A stretch of DNA of 32,745 bases from Caulobacteraceae bacterium (GCA_019748055.1 JAIEQC010000025.1:1-32745), one strand, 5' to 3'. Positions 1 to 7,699 are shown, numbered from the stretch's first letter. Notes: generated by a model not told the origin, from the sequence alone. Numbers and translations are program-made.

Positions 1-992
1 TGGACGGCGTCCAGCGCGGACGGGTCGCCCGCAGCCTCGGCGGCGGCGACGCGGTCGGCGGCCAGACGCTCGCGCGCGAGCGCGCCCAGGATGAGGCCCG
101 GACCGGCGGCGCGGCACAGGGCCTCGACCGCCACAAGACGGGCGGAGCCGCCGATGGAGGCCAGTTGCACGGCGCACCAGTCCAGCGGGCTGTGGTCGGG
201 AGTGAACTGGTCGCCCGCCGCTTCCAGCAGGGCGCGGGCCTGATCGCGGGCCTGGGCGTCGTCGGCCAGGGCCGCGAGGGCCGACAGGCCGGAGGCGCTG
301 AGCGCGAGCGCCCGTGCGCGGGTCAAGGGGCGGCGCTCGGCCGGGCAGGACTCGACCAGGGCGAACAGGTCGCGGCCCGCCTGGTCCAGCAGGCGGCCGT
401 CGCGCTGGGCGATGCCGGCCTCGAGCGTCAGACCGGCGCGGTCCAGCCGCACCGCCTCGGCAAGGGGATCGGCCGAACCCTCGAGCCCATGCAAAGCGAG
501 GTCCAGCAAGGCCGCGGCTTCCAGCAGGCGCACGGGCCGACCATCGAGGCGCGCCTTGCGGGCCGACACGCGGGCGTGGATCGCCACGGTCGCCGGACGG
601 GCGCTGTCCCGCTCGATCAGGTCGGCGGCGGCGTCCAGCCGGTCCGGGCCGCCATAGAGGTCGAAGCGCAGGATCAGGGCCTGGGCACGGGCGGCCCGGG
701 CTTCTTCCAGCATCCGCGCGCCTTGGGACGCCACCACGGCCGAGATAGCGGCGGCGTCCGCACGGTCCAGCGCGTCGATGCGGCCGGTGCGGGCGGCGAG
801 CTCGCGCCACAGGGCGGCGGCGGTCAGCCAGGCCTGATCGGGCCTTGCGCAGGACGCGCGGCCCGCGTCGATGGAGGCGCGACGGGCCTCGGCCTCGACC
901 AGGTCCACGCCGATCAACTCCAGCCAGCCGAGGTCCTCGCGGTCGCGACCGCGACCGAAAAGCCTGCGCAAATCCTTGCCGAACTCGAACAT
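1..992 (-). CDS. Alpha-helical protein of unknown function (partial, runs off the window)
   Basis: An open frame runs from an ATG at 992 (protein begins MFEFGKDLRRLFG) to the window edge without a stop, giving at least 330 residues; the C-terminus is missing. A strong ribosome binding site, AGGAGG, sits about 5 nt before the ATG. The protein is rich in Ala, Leu, Arg and Asp and looks wholly helical, with repeated LDxA/LExA stretches as in TPR-like or other helical-repeat proteins. I cannot name a family. There is no signal peptide or membrane segment, so it is probably cytoplasmic. It is transcribed divergently from the ene-reductase at 1140, across a 147-nt gap. The opposite strand also has long open frames, but they lack comparable ribosome binding sites and are codon-bias shadows. 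Confidence 0.75.
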   Translation of the reverse strand, partial: MFEFGKDLRRLFGRGRDREDLGWLELIGVDLVEAEARRASIDAGRASCARPDQAWLTAAALWRELAARTGRIDALDRADAAAISAVVASQGARMLEEARAARAQALILRFDLYGGPDRLDAAADLIERDSARPATVAIHARVSARKARLDGRPVRLLEAAALLDLALHGLEGSADPLAEAVRLDRAGLTLEAGIAQRDGRLLDQAGRDLFALVESCPAERRPLTRARALALSASGLSALAALADDAQARDQARALLEAAGDQFTPDHSPLDWCAVQLASIGGSARLVAVEALCRAAGPGLILGALARERLAADRVAAAEAAGDPSALDAV

Positions 993-1081
993 GCCGCCTC
1001 CTGGCGCGTCCCGGATCGGGACCGTGACTCCATCTGTTCAGCCCCACAAGCAAATGCGTGGCCGCCGTGACGGTTCGCCCC

Positions 1082-1108
1082 TTGCGACGGCGTGGTCGGC
1101 GCTTATCT
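1082..1108 (+). promoter_or_regulatory. Putative housekeeping promoter of the ene-reductase
   Basis: TTGCGAC (1082-1088) and GCTTATCT (1101-1108) are separated by 12 nt. This is close to the Caulobacter housekeeping consensus TTGACGS-N10-14-GCTANAWC. Transcription would begin near 1115, giving a leader of about 25 nt with the ribosome binding site AGGAG just before the ATG at 1140. Found by eye, not by a matrix score. Confidence 0.45.
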
Positions 1109-1139
1109 GCACCCGCAACTGTTGCAGGAGACCTCCCCC

Positions 1140-2246
1140 ATGACCTCCCCCCTGTTCGAGCCCATCACCCTGGGCGCGCTTGAGCTGAAGAACCGCGTCG
1201 CCATGGCGCCCATGACCCGCAGCCGCGCGGGGGCGGGCGAGGTGATCAACGCCTCCGCCGCGACCTACTATGCCCAGCGCGCGGGCGCGGGCCTGATCAT
1301 CAGCGAGGCGACCCAGATCAGCCGTCAGGGTCAGGGCTATCCCAATACGCCGGGCGTCTTCACCGACGCCCAGGTCGAAGGCTGGAGGGTCGTGACCGAC
1401 GCCGTGCACGCGGCCGGCGGCAAGATCGTCGCCCAGCTGTGGCACGTCGGGCGGGTCTCCCTGGCCGACTATCAGCCCGACGGCGGCGCGCCGGTCGGGG
1501 CCTCGGCCATCGCGGCCGAGGGTCAGGCGATGAAGCCGGACTTTTCCATGACGCCCTTCGTCACCCCGCGCGAACTGACCGAGGCCGAGATCGAGGGCGT
1601 GCTGGCCGACTATGCCCACGCCGCGCGTCAGGCGAAGGCGGCGGGCTTCGACGGCGTCGAGCTGCACGGGGCCAACGGCTATCTGGTCGATCAATTCCTG
1701 CGCGACGGCTCGAACCACCGCACGGACCGCTGGGGCGGGTCGGTGGAGAACCGCGCCCGGTTCCTGGTCGAGGCGACGCGGGCCCTGGTGGACGTCTGGG
1801 GCCCCGAGCGTGTGGGCGTGCGCCTGTCGCCACTGGGGACCAACAACGGCATGTCGGATTCCGACCCGGCGGCCACATTCGGCCACGCGGTCGCGGCGCT
1901 GAAGCCGTTCGGCCTGGCCTTCCTGCACCTGATCGAGGCGGAGCCGCCGCATCCGATGGCGGGACCGGAGGGATCGCCCCGACTGGCGAAGGACCTGCGC
2001 GAGGCCTTCGGCGGGCCGGTGATGCTGAACGGCGGGCTGGATCGGGCGAAGGCCGAGGCCGCGCTGGCCGACGGCCGCGCAGACCTGGTCAGCGTCGGCG
2101 TGCCCTTCTTGGCGAACCCTGATCTGGTCGAGCGCTGGAAGACCGGCGCCGGGCTCAATACGCCGGACCGCGCCACCTTCTATGGCGGCGGGGACAAGGG
2201 CTACATCGACTACCCGACGCTGGAAGAGGCGGTGCAGGCGGCGTGA
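1140..2246 (+). CDS. nemA: Old yellow enzyme family ene-reductase (NemA-like)
   Basis: FMN-dependent NAD(P)H oxidoreductase of 368 residues, the usual length for the NemA/PETN-reductase class. This class reduces activated C=C bonds, maleimides and nitro-esters in the cytosol. Visible features are the N-terminal PMTRSRA with Thr26 (flavin tuning), AQLWHVGR with Gln99, and the substrate-binding HGANGYL with His176 and Asn179 followed by Tyr181. These are followed by FLRDGSNHRTDRWGGS, ENRARF and VGVRLSP with Arg228. The His/Asn pair, rather than His/His, is the variant seen in morphinone reductase and several bacterial members. The start was chosen at 1140 because AGGAG lies 10-14 nt upstream and the protein then begins at the conserved PLFEPITLG; an upstream in-frame start at 1092 would lie ahead of the promoter-like sequence. 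The physiological substrate is unknown. No NemR-type regulator gene is adjacent. Confidence 0.93.
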   Translation: MTSPLFEPITLGALELKNRVAMAPMTRSRAGAGEVINASAATYYAQRAGAGLIISEATQISRQGQGYPNTPGVFTDAQVEGWRVVTDAVHAAGGKIVAQLWHVGRVSLADYQPDGGAPVGASAIAAEGQAMKPDFSMTPFVTPRELTEAEIEGVLADYAHAARQAKAAGFDGVELHGANGYLVDQFLRDGSNHRTDRWGGSVENRARFLVEATRALVDVWGPERVGVRLSPLGTNNGMSDSDPAATFGHAVAALKPFGLAFLHLIEAEPPHPMAGPEGSPRLAKDLREAFGGPVMLNGGLDRAKAEAALADGRADLVSVGVPFLANPDLVERWKTGAGLNTPDRATFYGGGDKGYIDYPTLEEAVQAA

Positions 2247-2275
2247 TCGCGCTCCGCGGCCCGGCATATCCGTGA

Positions 2276-2302
2276 TTGTCGAAGGCGCGCGGACGCCATA
2301 GG
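2276..2302 (+). promoter_or_regulatory. Possible promoter of the small Ig-like secreted protein
   Basis: TTGTCGA (2276-2282) and GCCATAGG (2295-2302) are spaced by 12 nt, loosely matching the Caulobacter-type consensus. It lies 32 nt before the ATG at 2334. Weak support. Confidence 0.3.
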
Positions 2303-2333
2303 CTTCGCCATCGGGCGGATCCGGGGGACGGCG

Positions 2334-2702
2334 ATGCGAGTGCTTTTGGGCGCGGCGGCGGTTTCAATGACGCTGGCGAGCGCCCTGGCCGCGCCGGCGA
2401 CGGCCGCCTCCGCCGGCTCCGACCCCGGCATCCGGCAGGAGCCGGCGTCGGAGATCCGGCTGCCCTCCGCACGGGCGGGATCGACCTATGACAGGCCGCT
2501 GATCGTCCAGGGCGGCGAGCCGCCCTATGCGTTCGTGCTGGTCTGCGGCGTGCTGCCGCCGGGGGTCGAGCTGCGCCCGGACGGCAGGCTGGAAGGCACG
2601 CCGGCGGTTTCGGGCGCCTTCACCTTCCGCGTGGAAGCGTCGGACGCGAGCGGGCGGGCGATCCGCAGCGACTATCGTCTGGAAGTCCTGTCGCCGCGCT
2701 GA
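2334..2702 (+). CDS. Small secreted protein with one putative Ig-like (He_PIG) domain
   Basis: A 122-residue protein with an N-terminal signal peptide: Arg2, a hydrophobic core over residues 4-19, and a likely cleavage after an Ala-rich stretch near residue 25. The mature part, about residues 40-120, fits a single He_PIG-type immunoglobulin-like domain. Its marks are GGEPPY at 60-65, LPPGVEL at 74-80, the GRLEGTP turn at 84-90, and a closing FRVEASDASG. Such domains are normally repeated in large adhesins or surface proteins; here one domain stands alone. It is probably periplasmic or extracellular, and may bind a protein or glycan partner (inference). A purine-rich stretch, GGGGGA, precedes the ATG. 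It follows the ene-reductase by 87 nt and ends just before a terminator hairpin. Ligand and role are unknown. Confidence 0.75.
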   Translation: MRVLLGAAAVSMTLASALAAPATAASAGSDPGIRQEPASEIRLPSARAGSTYDRPLIVQGGEPPYAFVLVCGVLPPGVELRPDGRLEGTPAVSGAFTFRVEASDASGRAIRSDYRLEVLSPR

Positions 2703-2710
2703 GGCGGACA

Positions 2711-2745
2711 TGGAAACGGCCGCTCCCTTTGGGGAAGCGGCCGTT
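2711..2745 (-). terminator. Terminator hairpin after tRNA-Ala, probably bidirectional
   Basis: A perfect 10-bp inverted repeat, AACGGCCGCT (2715-2724) and AGCGGCCGTT (2736-2745), directly follows the CCA end of the minus-strand tRNA. In the tRNA direction the stem ends in TTTCC, a short U tract. The same hairpin can stop transcription coming from the Ig-like protein gene on the plus strand, since the two transcripts converge here. Confidence 0.75.
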
Positions 2746-2746
2746 G

Positions 2747-2822
2747 TGGTGGAGCTAAGCGGAGTCGAACCGCTGACCTCTTGAATGCCATTCAAGCGCT
2801 CTACCAACTGAGCTATAGCCCC
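2747..2822 (-). tRNA. tRNA-Ala (anticodon GGC)
   Basis: Reading the minus strand from 2822 gives a 76-nt cloverleaf with encoded CCA. The acceptor stem GGGGCTA pairs with TAGCTCC (one G-U). The D-arm is AGCTCAGTTGGTAGAGC. The anticodon stem CTTGA/TCAAG encloses the loop ATGGCAT, so the anticodon is GGC (reads GCC, abundant in this GC-rich genome). The T-arm is present with GGTTCGACTCC. A terminator hairpin follows the CCA, and a promoter-like sequence lies at 2881-2907. Confidence 0.97.
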
Positions 2823-2880
2823 GAACCTTTTCAGGTCGGATCGCCGGGCGGTGAATGCGCCCCCCGGCGAGGCGGCGGAA

Positions 2881-2907
2881 CCTATGTCAGGGCCTTTTGG
2901 CGATCAA
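2881..2907 (-). promoter_or_regulatory. Putative promoter of tRNA-Ala
   Basis: On the minus strand TTGATCG (2907-2901) and GACATAGG (2888-2881) are separated by 12 nt, similar to the Caulobacter consensus. Transcription would begin near 2874, giving a leader of about 50 nt that is GC-rich and able to fold, before the tRNA at 2822. Confidence 0.4.
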
Positions 2908-2938
2908 GCCCGGTTCCGCCATTTATTTTCGACCTGGA

Positions 2939-3400
2939 TCAGTCCTCGTCGTCGCCCGGCTTGACGATGTCGTCCTCGAAGGAATCGTCGTCGTCCTCGT
3001 CCTCGATGAAGGGCACGGAATCGTCGTCGTCGTCGCCCAGATCGTCGTCGTCGACGGCCTCGCCCATGCCGGGCTCCTCGGTCGGATCCTTGGCGTCGTC
3101 GTCCTCGTCGTCCGGGGTCAGGATCGGCTCATGGCCTTCCTCGTCGATCTCGGGCGTCGCGACGGTCTCTTCCTCGTCCTCGTCGCCGTCGGCCGACTTG
3201 TCCTTGACCTGATCCTCGGCCTCGTCGTCGGTGTCGGGCACGCCGGCGGGGCGGCCGCGGCGGTTGCGCAGCTTCAGCGCCTCTTCCGGATCGAAGTCCG
3301 TGCCGCACTTGGGGCAGTGCGCCGGGCGGCGGTTGAGGTCGTAGAATTTGGCCTGGCAGTTCGGACAGACCTGCTTGGCGCCCAGTTCGGGATTGGCCAC
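2939..3400 (-). CDS. FYDLN-acid (TIGR02300-type) zinc-ribbon protein with acidic tail
   Basis: A 153-residue protein starting at a GTG at 3400, with AAGG about 9 nt upstream. The N-terminus carries a zinc ribbon with Cys12, Cys15, Cys29 and Cys32 (CPNC and CPKC) enclosing the diagnostic FYDLN motif at residues 19-23. After a short basic patch (KLRNRRGRPAG) the rest of the protein is extremely acidic, with long Asp/Glu runs at the C-terminus. This architecture defines the alphaproteobacterial FYDLN-acid family, whose function is unknown. The mix of zinc ribbon and polyanionic tail suggests binding to a basic partner such as a ribosomal or nucleoid protein, but that is inference. It is divergent from aroA. 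Long plus-strand reading frames across the GA-repeat tail are shadows of low-complexity DNA. Confidence 0.88.
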   Translation of the reverse strand: MANPELGAKQVCPNCQAKFYDLNRRPAHCPKCGTDFDPEEALKLRNRRGRPAGVPDTDDEAEDQVKDKSADGDEDEEETVATPEIDEEGHEPILTPDDEDDDAKDPTEEPGMGEAVDDDDLGDDDDDSVPFIEDEDDDDSFEDDIVKPGDDED

Positions 3401-3442
3401 GGGGAGACCTTGAAAAGGAGTTGCCGGAAAGCGGGGCGCTCC

Positions 3443-3469
3443 CTTGCCACCGCGCGGGGCCGCTGTCAA
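3443..3469 (-). promoter_or_regulatory. Possible promoter of the FYDLN-acid protein
   Basis: On the minus strand TTGACAG (3469-3463) is a good -35 match. The -10 position 12 nt further, GTGGCAAG (3450-3443), is a poor match to GCTANAWC. It lies in the 103-nt divergent gap with aroA. Confidence 0.3.
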
Positions 3470-3503
3470 AACCCCCGTCCCATAAAGCCCGAGGTCCGGC
3501 GCT

Positions 3504-4820
3504 TTGGCCGTTTCATCCCCCACCCTGACCGCGCGTTCCGGACGGTCCCTGAAGGGCGTCGTCACCGCGCCCGGCGACAAGTCGATCAGCCATCGCGCGC
3601 TGATCCTGGGGGCCATGGCGACGGGGGTCACGGAGATCGAGGGCCTGCTTGAGGGCGAAGACGTGCTGGCCACCGCACGGGCGGTCGAGGCGTTCGGCGC
3701 GGGCGTGGACCGGCTGGGGCCCGGGCGCTGGCAGGTGATGGGGCACGGGGGATTCCGGCAGCCGGAGGGCGTGATCGACTGCGGCAATGCGGGGACGGGC
3801 GTGCGCCTGCTGATGGGGGCGGCGGCGGGCTATCCGGTTTCGGCGACCTTCGACGGCGACGCCTCCCTGCGGAAACGCCCGATGAAGCGCGTGACCGGGC
3901 CGCTGGCGGAGATGGGGGCGCTCTTCGCATGGGCGGCGGAGGAAGATCGACTGCCCCTGACGCTGACGGGCGGAGACCTGACCGGTCTGGAGTTCACGCA
4001 GAAGGTCGCCTCGGCCCAGGTGAAGTCCGCCATCCTGCTTGCCGGGTTGAACGCCGCCGGGCGCACGGTCGTGGCCGAGCCGGAGAGGAGCCGGGATCAC
4101 ACCGAGCGGATGCTGGCCGCCTTCGGCGCGCATGTGCAGGTCAATGAGGAGGGCGCCGGTTGGCGGGTGACGCTCGAGGGCGGGCAGGCGCTGAGGGCGA
4201 CCGACGTCTCCGTGCCCGGAGACCCCTCCTCCGCCGCCTTCCCGCTGGCGGCGGGACTGATCGTGCCGGGGGCGGAGGTGACGGTGCGGAACATCATGCT
4301 GAACCCGCTGCGGACCGGCCTGTTCGAGACCTGGCTGGAGATGGGGGCGGAGCTGACCGTCTCGAACCGCCGCGCGGCCGGCGGCGAGGAGGTCGGCGAC
4401 TTGACGGCGCGGCACTCGGCCTTGACCGGCGTGGTCGTGCCACCCGAACGCGCGGCGTCGATGATCGACGAGTATCCTGTGCTGGCCGCCACGGCCGCCT
4501 TCGCACGCGGTGAGACGGTCATGCGGGGCATCGGCGAGATGCGGGTCAAGGAGAGCGACCGCATCGCCCTGATGGCCGCCGGACTGCAGGCGTGCGGGGT
4601 GACGGTGGTCGAGGAGCCGGAGGGCTTCGTCGTCACCGGCGGGCGCGTGCCGGGCGGCGCGACCGTGACCACCCACGGCGACCACCGCATCGCCATGAGC
4701 CACCTGGTTCTCGGACTTGCGGCGGAGAGGGCGGTGACCGTGGATGAGCCGGGCATGATCGCGACGAGCTTTCCGGGGTTCGTCGAAATGATGTGCGAGT
4801 TGGGCGCGGAGATCGGATGA
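3504..4820 (+). CDS. aroA: 3-phosphoshikimate 1-carboxyvinyltransferase (EPSP synthase)
   Basis: Cytosolic shikimate-pathway enzyme that joins phosphoenolpyruvate and shikimate-3-phosphate; 438 residues, normal length. The start is a TTG at 3504 with GAGG 9 nt upstream; no in-frame ATG precedes the conserved N-terminus. The substrate loop [11 protein letters not shown] has Lys26, Ser27 and Arg31. The PEP-binding segment [12 protein letters not shown] has Gly97 and Arg101, and [13 protein letters not shown] follows. The later half has the catalytic Asp in DEYPVLA, the Glu in RVKESDR, and GDHRIAM. Overall it resembles the class II (CP4-like) branch but keeps Gly, not Ala, at the glyphosate-contact position. 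It is the first gene of an aroA - membrane protein - cmk run with ATGA overlaps, and is divergent from the FYDLN-acid gene. Confidence 0.96.
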   Translation: MAVSSPTLTARSGRSLKGVVTAPGDKSISHRALILGAMATGVTEIEGLLEGEDVLATARAVEAFGAGVDRLGPGRWQVMGHGGFRQPEGVIDCGNAGTGVRLLMGAAAGYPVSATFDGDASLRKRPMKRVTGPLAEMGALFAWAAEEDRLPLTLTGGDLTGLEFTQKVASAQVKSAILLAGLNAAGRTVVAEPERSRDHTERMLAAFGAHVQVNEEGAGWRVTLEGGQALRATDVSVPGDPSSAAFPLAAGLIVPGAEVTVRNIMLNPLRTGLFETWLEMGAELTVSNRRAAGGEEVGDLTARHSALTGVVVPPERAASMIDEYPVLAATAAFARGETVMRGIGEMRVKESDRIALMAAGLQACGVTVVEEPEGFVVTGGRVPGGATVTTHGDHRIAMSHLVLGLAAERAVTVDEPGMIATSFPGFVEMMCELGAEIG

Positions 4821-5110
4821 GGAAGCCGCTGTTCCCCAATCTGCGGAGACCGCCCCACCGGCCCCTGTTCCATGCGCTCATCGCCCTATGGATGGGCTTT
4901 CTCGCCTTCATCGGCGCCCGCATCTGGCTGGACAGCCTGGCGGAGGGCGTCCTCGACGTGCGGGGTCCGGCGCTGATCCGCGCGGATCAGCCGGAACTCT
5001 ATTGGCTGGCGATGGTCGGAGCCGCGGCGACGCTCGTCGTCGTCGTTGTAACCGCCGTCTTGGGCCTCCGCGCATTGGTCTTGAACCTCCGGCGCGGGAG
5101 AAGCGCATGA
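4817..5110 (+). CDS. Small inner-membrane protein between aroA and cmk
   Basis: A 97-residue protein whose ATG (4817) overlaps the aroA stop as ATGA, and whose own stop overlaps the cmk start in the same way, so translation of all three is probably coupled. It has two hydrophobic segments, about residues 17-38 and 63-88. They are joined by a loop of about 25 residues containing the acidic stretch [10 protein letters not shown], with a basic N-terminus ([14 protein letters not shown]) and basic C-terminus (NLRRGRSA). By the positive-inside rule both termini face the cytoplasm. I recognise no family. The tight packing between a shikimate and a nucleotide-kinase gene says only that it is co-expressed. 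Confidence 0.82.
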   Translation: MRKPLFPNLRRPPHRPLFHALIALWMGFLAFIGARIWLDSLAEGVLDVRGPALIRADQPELYWLAMVGAAATLVVVVVTAVLGLRALVLNLRRGRSA

Positions 5111-5745
5111 CGGACCTCGTCATCGCCGTCGACGGCCCGGCCGCCTCGGGCAAGGGCACCGTGGCCGCGCGGCTGGCTCGGCACTACGGCCTGCCCTACC
5201 TCGACACCGGCCTGCTGTACCGCGCCGTCGGGCTGGCGGTGCTGGACGCGGGCGGGGATCTGGACGACGCGGCGGCGGCGGAAGCGGCGGCGCGGGGGAT
5301 CGATGCGGCGCATCTGGAGGACGTCGAGCGGCTGACGGGGCGCGGGGCCGGCGAAGCGGCCAGCCGCGTGGCGGGCCATCCGGGCGTGCGGGCGGCGCTG
5401 CTGGACTATCAGCGGGCCTTCGCGGCGCAGTCCGGCGGCGCGGTGCTGGACGGGCGCGACATCGGCACGGTGATCGCGCCGGACGCCCCGGCCAAGCTGT
5501 TCGTCACGGCCACGGCGGAGGTGCGGGCGATGCGCCGCTGGAAGCAGCTGACGGGGCGCGGGGAGAAAATCGCCTTCGAGGACATGCTGGCCGACATCAA
5601 GCGGCGCGACGAGCGCGACGCCGGCCGGGGCGCGGCGCCCATGGTGCAGGCGGCCGACGCGGTCTTGCTGGACACGACCGAAATGGATATAGACGCGGCC
5701 TTCGATGCGGCCCGCCGCATCATCGAGGCTGCGCGCGCCCGATAA
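5107..5745 (+). CDS. cmk: Cytidylate kinase
   Basis: Phosphorylates CMP and dCMP with ATP in the cytosol. The protein has 212 residues, the typical bacterial length. The P-loop GPAASGKGT lies at residues 10-18, followed by LPYLDTGLLYRAV (CMP-binding region). DGRDIGTVIAPDAPAKLFVTA marks the conserved nucleotide-binding centre, and a basic lid-like segment with RRW and IKRRDERD follows. The start ATG at 5107 overlaps the stop of the small membrane protein (ATGA). rpsA follows after a 145-nt leader, as in the E. coli cmk-rpsA arrangement. Confidence 0.97.
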   Translation: MTDLVIAVDGPAASGKGTVAARLARHYGLPYLDTGLLYRAVGLAVLDAGGDLDDAAAAEAAARGIDAAHLEDVERLTGRGAGEAASRVAGHPGVRAALLDYQRAFAAQSGGAVLDGRDIGTVIAPDAPAKLFVTATAEVRAMRRWKQLTGRGEKIAFEDMLADIKRRDERDAGRGAAPMVQAADAVLLDTTEMDIDAAFDAARRIIEAARAR

Positions 5746-5836
5746 GGGCAAATCCAACGCACAGCTCCTCGGTCTCCGCGGGCGCCCTGGCCACCGGCCT
5801 CGCATCCTGACGACCTGACTTCCGAAATCTCAACCC

Positions 5837-5860
5837 CGCGCGGGACCGATCGGTCGCGCG
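5837..5860 (+). promoter_or_regulatory. Stem-loop in the rpsA leader
   Basis: CGCGC (5837-5841) pairs with GCGCG (5856-5860), and inside it GACC (5844-5847) pairs with GGTC (5852-5855) around a GATC loop, leaving two bulged Gs. It ends 30 nt before the rpsA ATG in a 145-nt leader. The leader has no convincing Shine-Dalgarno sequence; only GAG sits near the start codon. In E. coli S1 represses its own translation through a structured leader lacking a good SD. A similar role here is inference. Confidence 0.4.
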
Positions 5861-5890
5861 CCTCAGCCTTTCACTCAACCCCAGAGCTTC

Positions 5891-7597
5891 ATGACCGACA
5901 CCCTGACCCCCACCCGCGACGATTTCGCCGCGCTTCTGAACGACACGCTCGGCGAGCGCGACCTTGGCGAAGGCCAGGTCGTTCACGGCCGCGTGGTCGG
6001 CGTCGAGAAGGACATCATCATCATCGACGTCGGTCTGAAGACCGAAGGCCGCATCCCGGCCCGCGAGTTCGGCATCGGCGAAGGCGCCGTGATCCCCAAG
6101 GTCGGCGATGACGTCGAGGTGTACCTGGAGCGCGTCGAGAACGCCCTGGGCGAAGCGGTCATCAGCCGCGACAAGGCGCGTCGTGAAGAAGCCTGGACCC
6201 GGCTGGAAGTCGTGTTCGCCGAAGGCCAGCCGGTCAACGGCGTGATCGTGGGCCGCGTCAAGGGCGGCTTCACCGTCGACCTGGGCGGCGCCTCGGCCTT
6301 CCTGCCGGGCTCGCAGGTCGACATCCGTCCGGTCCGCGACGTCGGCCCGCTGATGGGCAAGGAACAGCCCTTCGCCATCCTGAAGATGGACCGTCCGCGC
6401 GGCAACATCGTCGTCTCGCGCCGCGCCATCCTGGAAGAGGCCCGCGCCGAACAGCGCACCGAGCTGGTCGGCCAGCTGCAGGAAGGCGAAGTCCGCGACG
6501 GCGTCGTCAAGAACATCACCGACTACGGCGCGTTCGTGGACCTGGGCGGCATCGACGGACTGCTGCACGTCACCGACATGAGCTGGAAGCGCGTCTCGCA
6601 CCCGTCGCAGGTCCTGGCCGTGGGCGACACCGTCAAGGTCCAGATCGTCAAGATCAACCCGGACACCCAGCGCATCAGCCTGGGCATGAAGCAGCTGCAG
6701 GCCGACCCGTGGGACGGCGTCGAGGCCAAGTATCCGGCCGGCGCCAAGATGACCGGCCGCATCACCAACATCACCGACTACGGCGCCTTCGTGGAGCTGG
6801 AAGCCGGGGTCGAGGGCCTGGTCCACGTCTCGGAAATGTCCTGGACCAAGAAGAACGTCCACCCGGGCAAGATCGTCTCCACCTCGCAGGAAGTGGACGT
6901 GGTAGTGCTGGACGTCGACGCCTCCAAGCGCCGCATCTCGCTGGGCCTGAAGCAGGCACAGGACAATCCGTGGGACGCCTTCGTGGCCGCCCATCCGATC
7001 GGCTCGACCGTCGAGGGCGAGGTCAAGAACGCCACCGAGTTCGGCCTGTTCATCGGCCTGGACAACGACATCGACGGCATGGTTCACCTGTCGGACCTGG
7101 ACTGGAACGTGTCGGGCGAAGAGGCCATCCAGCGCTATCGCAAGGGCGAGATGGTCAAGGCCAAGGTGCTGGACGTCGACGTCGAGAAGGAGCGCGTCTC
7201 GCTGGGCATCAAGCAGCTGGGCGGCGATCCGATCGGCGAGGGCGACACCTACAAGCGTGGCCAGCAGGTCACCGTCACCGTCTCGTCGATCGAGAGCGGC
7301 GGCATCGAGGTGAAGTTCGGTGAGGACGACGCTCCGGTCTCGGCCTTCATCCGCAAGTCCGACCTGTCGCGCGACCGCAACGAGCAGCGTCCGGAACGCT
7401 TCGCCGTCGGCGACCGCGTCGACGCCATGATCACTGCCGTGGACAAGGCCTCGCGCCGCATCTCGGTGTCGATCAAGGCGCTGGAGATGAAGGACGAGCA
7501 GGAGGCCATCGAGCAGTTCGGGTCCTCGGACTCGGGCGCGTCGCTGGGCGACATCCTGGGCGCGGCCCTGCGCGAAAAGGCCGTCTCGAAGGACTGA
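5891..7597 (+). CDS. rpsA: 30S ribosomal protein S1
   Basis: RNA-binding protein of the small subunit that unwinds and docks mRNAs; 568 residues, as usual for alphaproteobacteria. Six S1/OB-fold repeats can be followed. Two degenerate ones form the ribosome-binding half (about residues 25-95 and 110-175). Three strong ones contain GVVKNITDYGAFVDLGG, GRITNITDYGAFVELEAG and GEVKNATEFGLFIGL. The sixth, more divergent, contains AFIRKSDLSRDR. Each strong repeat ends with an RISLGxKQ-type strand. The ATG at 5891 lacks a good Shine-Dalgarno sequence, consistent with autoregulation. A strong rho-independent terminator at 7700 ends the transcript, after an extra hairpin. Confidence 0.98.
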   Translation: MTDTLTPTRDDFAALLNDTLGERDLGEGQVVHGRVVGVEKDIIIIDVGLKTEGRIPAREFGIGEGAVIPKVGDDVEVYLERVENALGEAVISRDKARREEAWTRLEVVFAEGQPVNGVIVGRVKGGFTVDLGGASAFLPGSQVDIRPVRDVGPLMGKEQPFAILKMDRPRGNIVVSRRAILEEARAEQRTELVGQLQEGEVRDGVVKNITDYGAFVDLGGIDGLLHVTDMSWKRVSHPSQVLAVGDTVKVQIVKINPDTQRISLGMKQLQADPWDGVEAKYPAGAKMTGRITNITDYGAFVELEAGVEGLVHVSEMSWTKKNVHPGKIVSTSQEVDVVVLDVDASKRRISLGLKQAQDNPWDAFVAAHPIGSTVEGEVKNATEFGLFIGLDNDIDGMVHLSDLDWNVSGEEAIQRYRKGEMVKAKVLDVDVEKERVSLGIKQLGGDPIGEGDTYKRGQQVTVTVSSIESGGIEVKFGEDDAPVSAFIRKSDLSRDRNEQRPERFAVGDRVDAMITAVDKASRRISVSIKALEMKDEQEAIEQFGSSDSGASLGDILGAALREKAVSKD

Positions 7598-7633
7598 GGC
7601 TTTGGTCTTGGCCTAACGCTCGCGACGCGGTCG

Positions 7634-7666
7634 CTCGCTTCTTGAGGCCCGGTCTCAAGCAGCGAG
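7634..7666 (+). repeat. Extra hairpin in the rpsA 3' region
   Basis: CTCGCTTCTTGAG (7634-7646) and CTCAAGCAGCGAG (7654-7666) form a 13-nt stem with one mismatch and a 7-nt loop. It lies 37 nt after the rpsA stop and before the terminator at 7700. A second short palindrome, GGGCC/GGCCC, follows at once. It is not a terminator, as no T run follows. It could protect the mRNA 3' end or belong to a dispersed palindromic repeat family. Confidence 0.5.
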
Positions 7667-7699
7667 GGCCGGAGGCCCGAGCGATAGACCACAAGAAAG

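Noticed and set aside
2715..2745. Palindrome considered as an attachment site next to tRNA-Ala
   Set aside because: No integrase, no direct repeat of the tRNA 3' end and no foreign genes nearby; it fits a terminator.
2781..3212. Ser-rich 143-codon plus-strand frame
   Set aside because: It is the complement of the Asp/Glu codon repeats in the FYDLN-acid tail (TCG/TCC reads as Ser).
5720..7087. 455-codon frame antisense to rpsA
   Set aside because: Antisense shadow of ribosomal protein S1 repeats.
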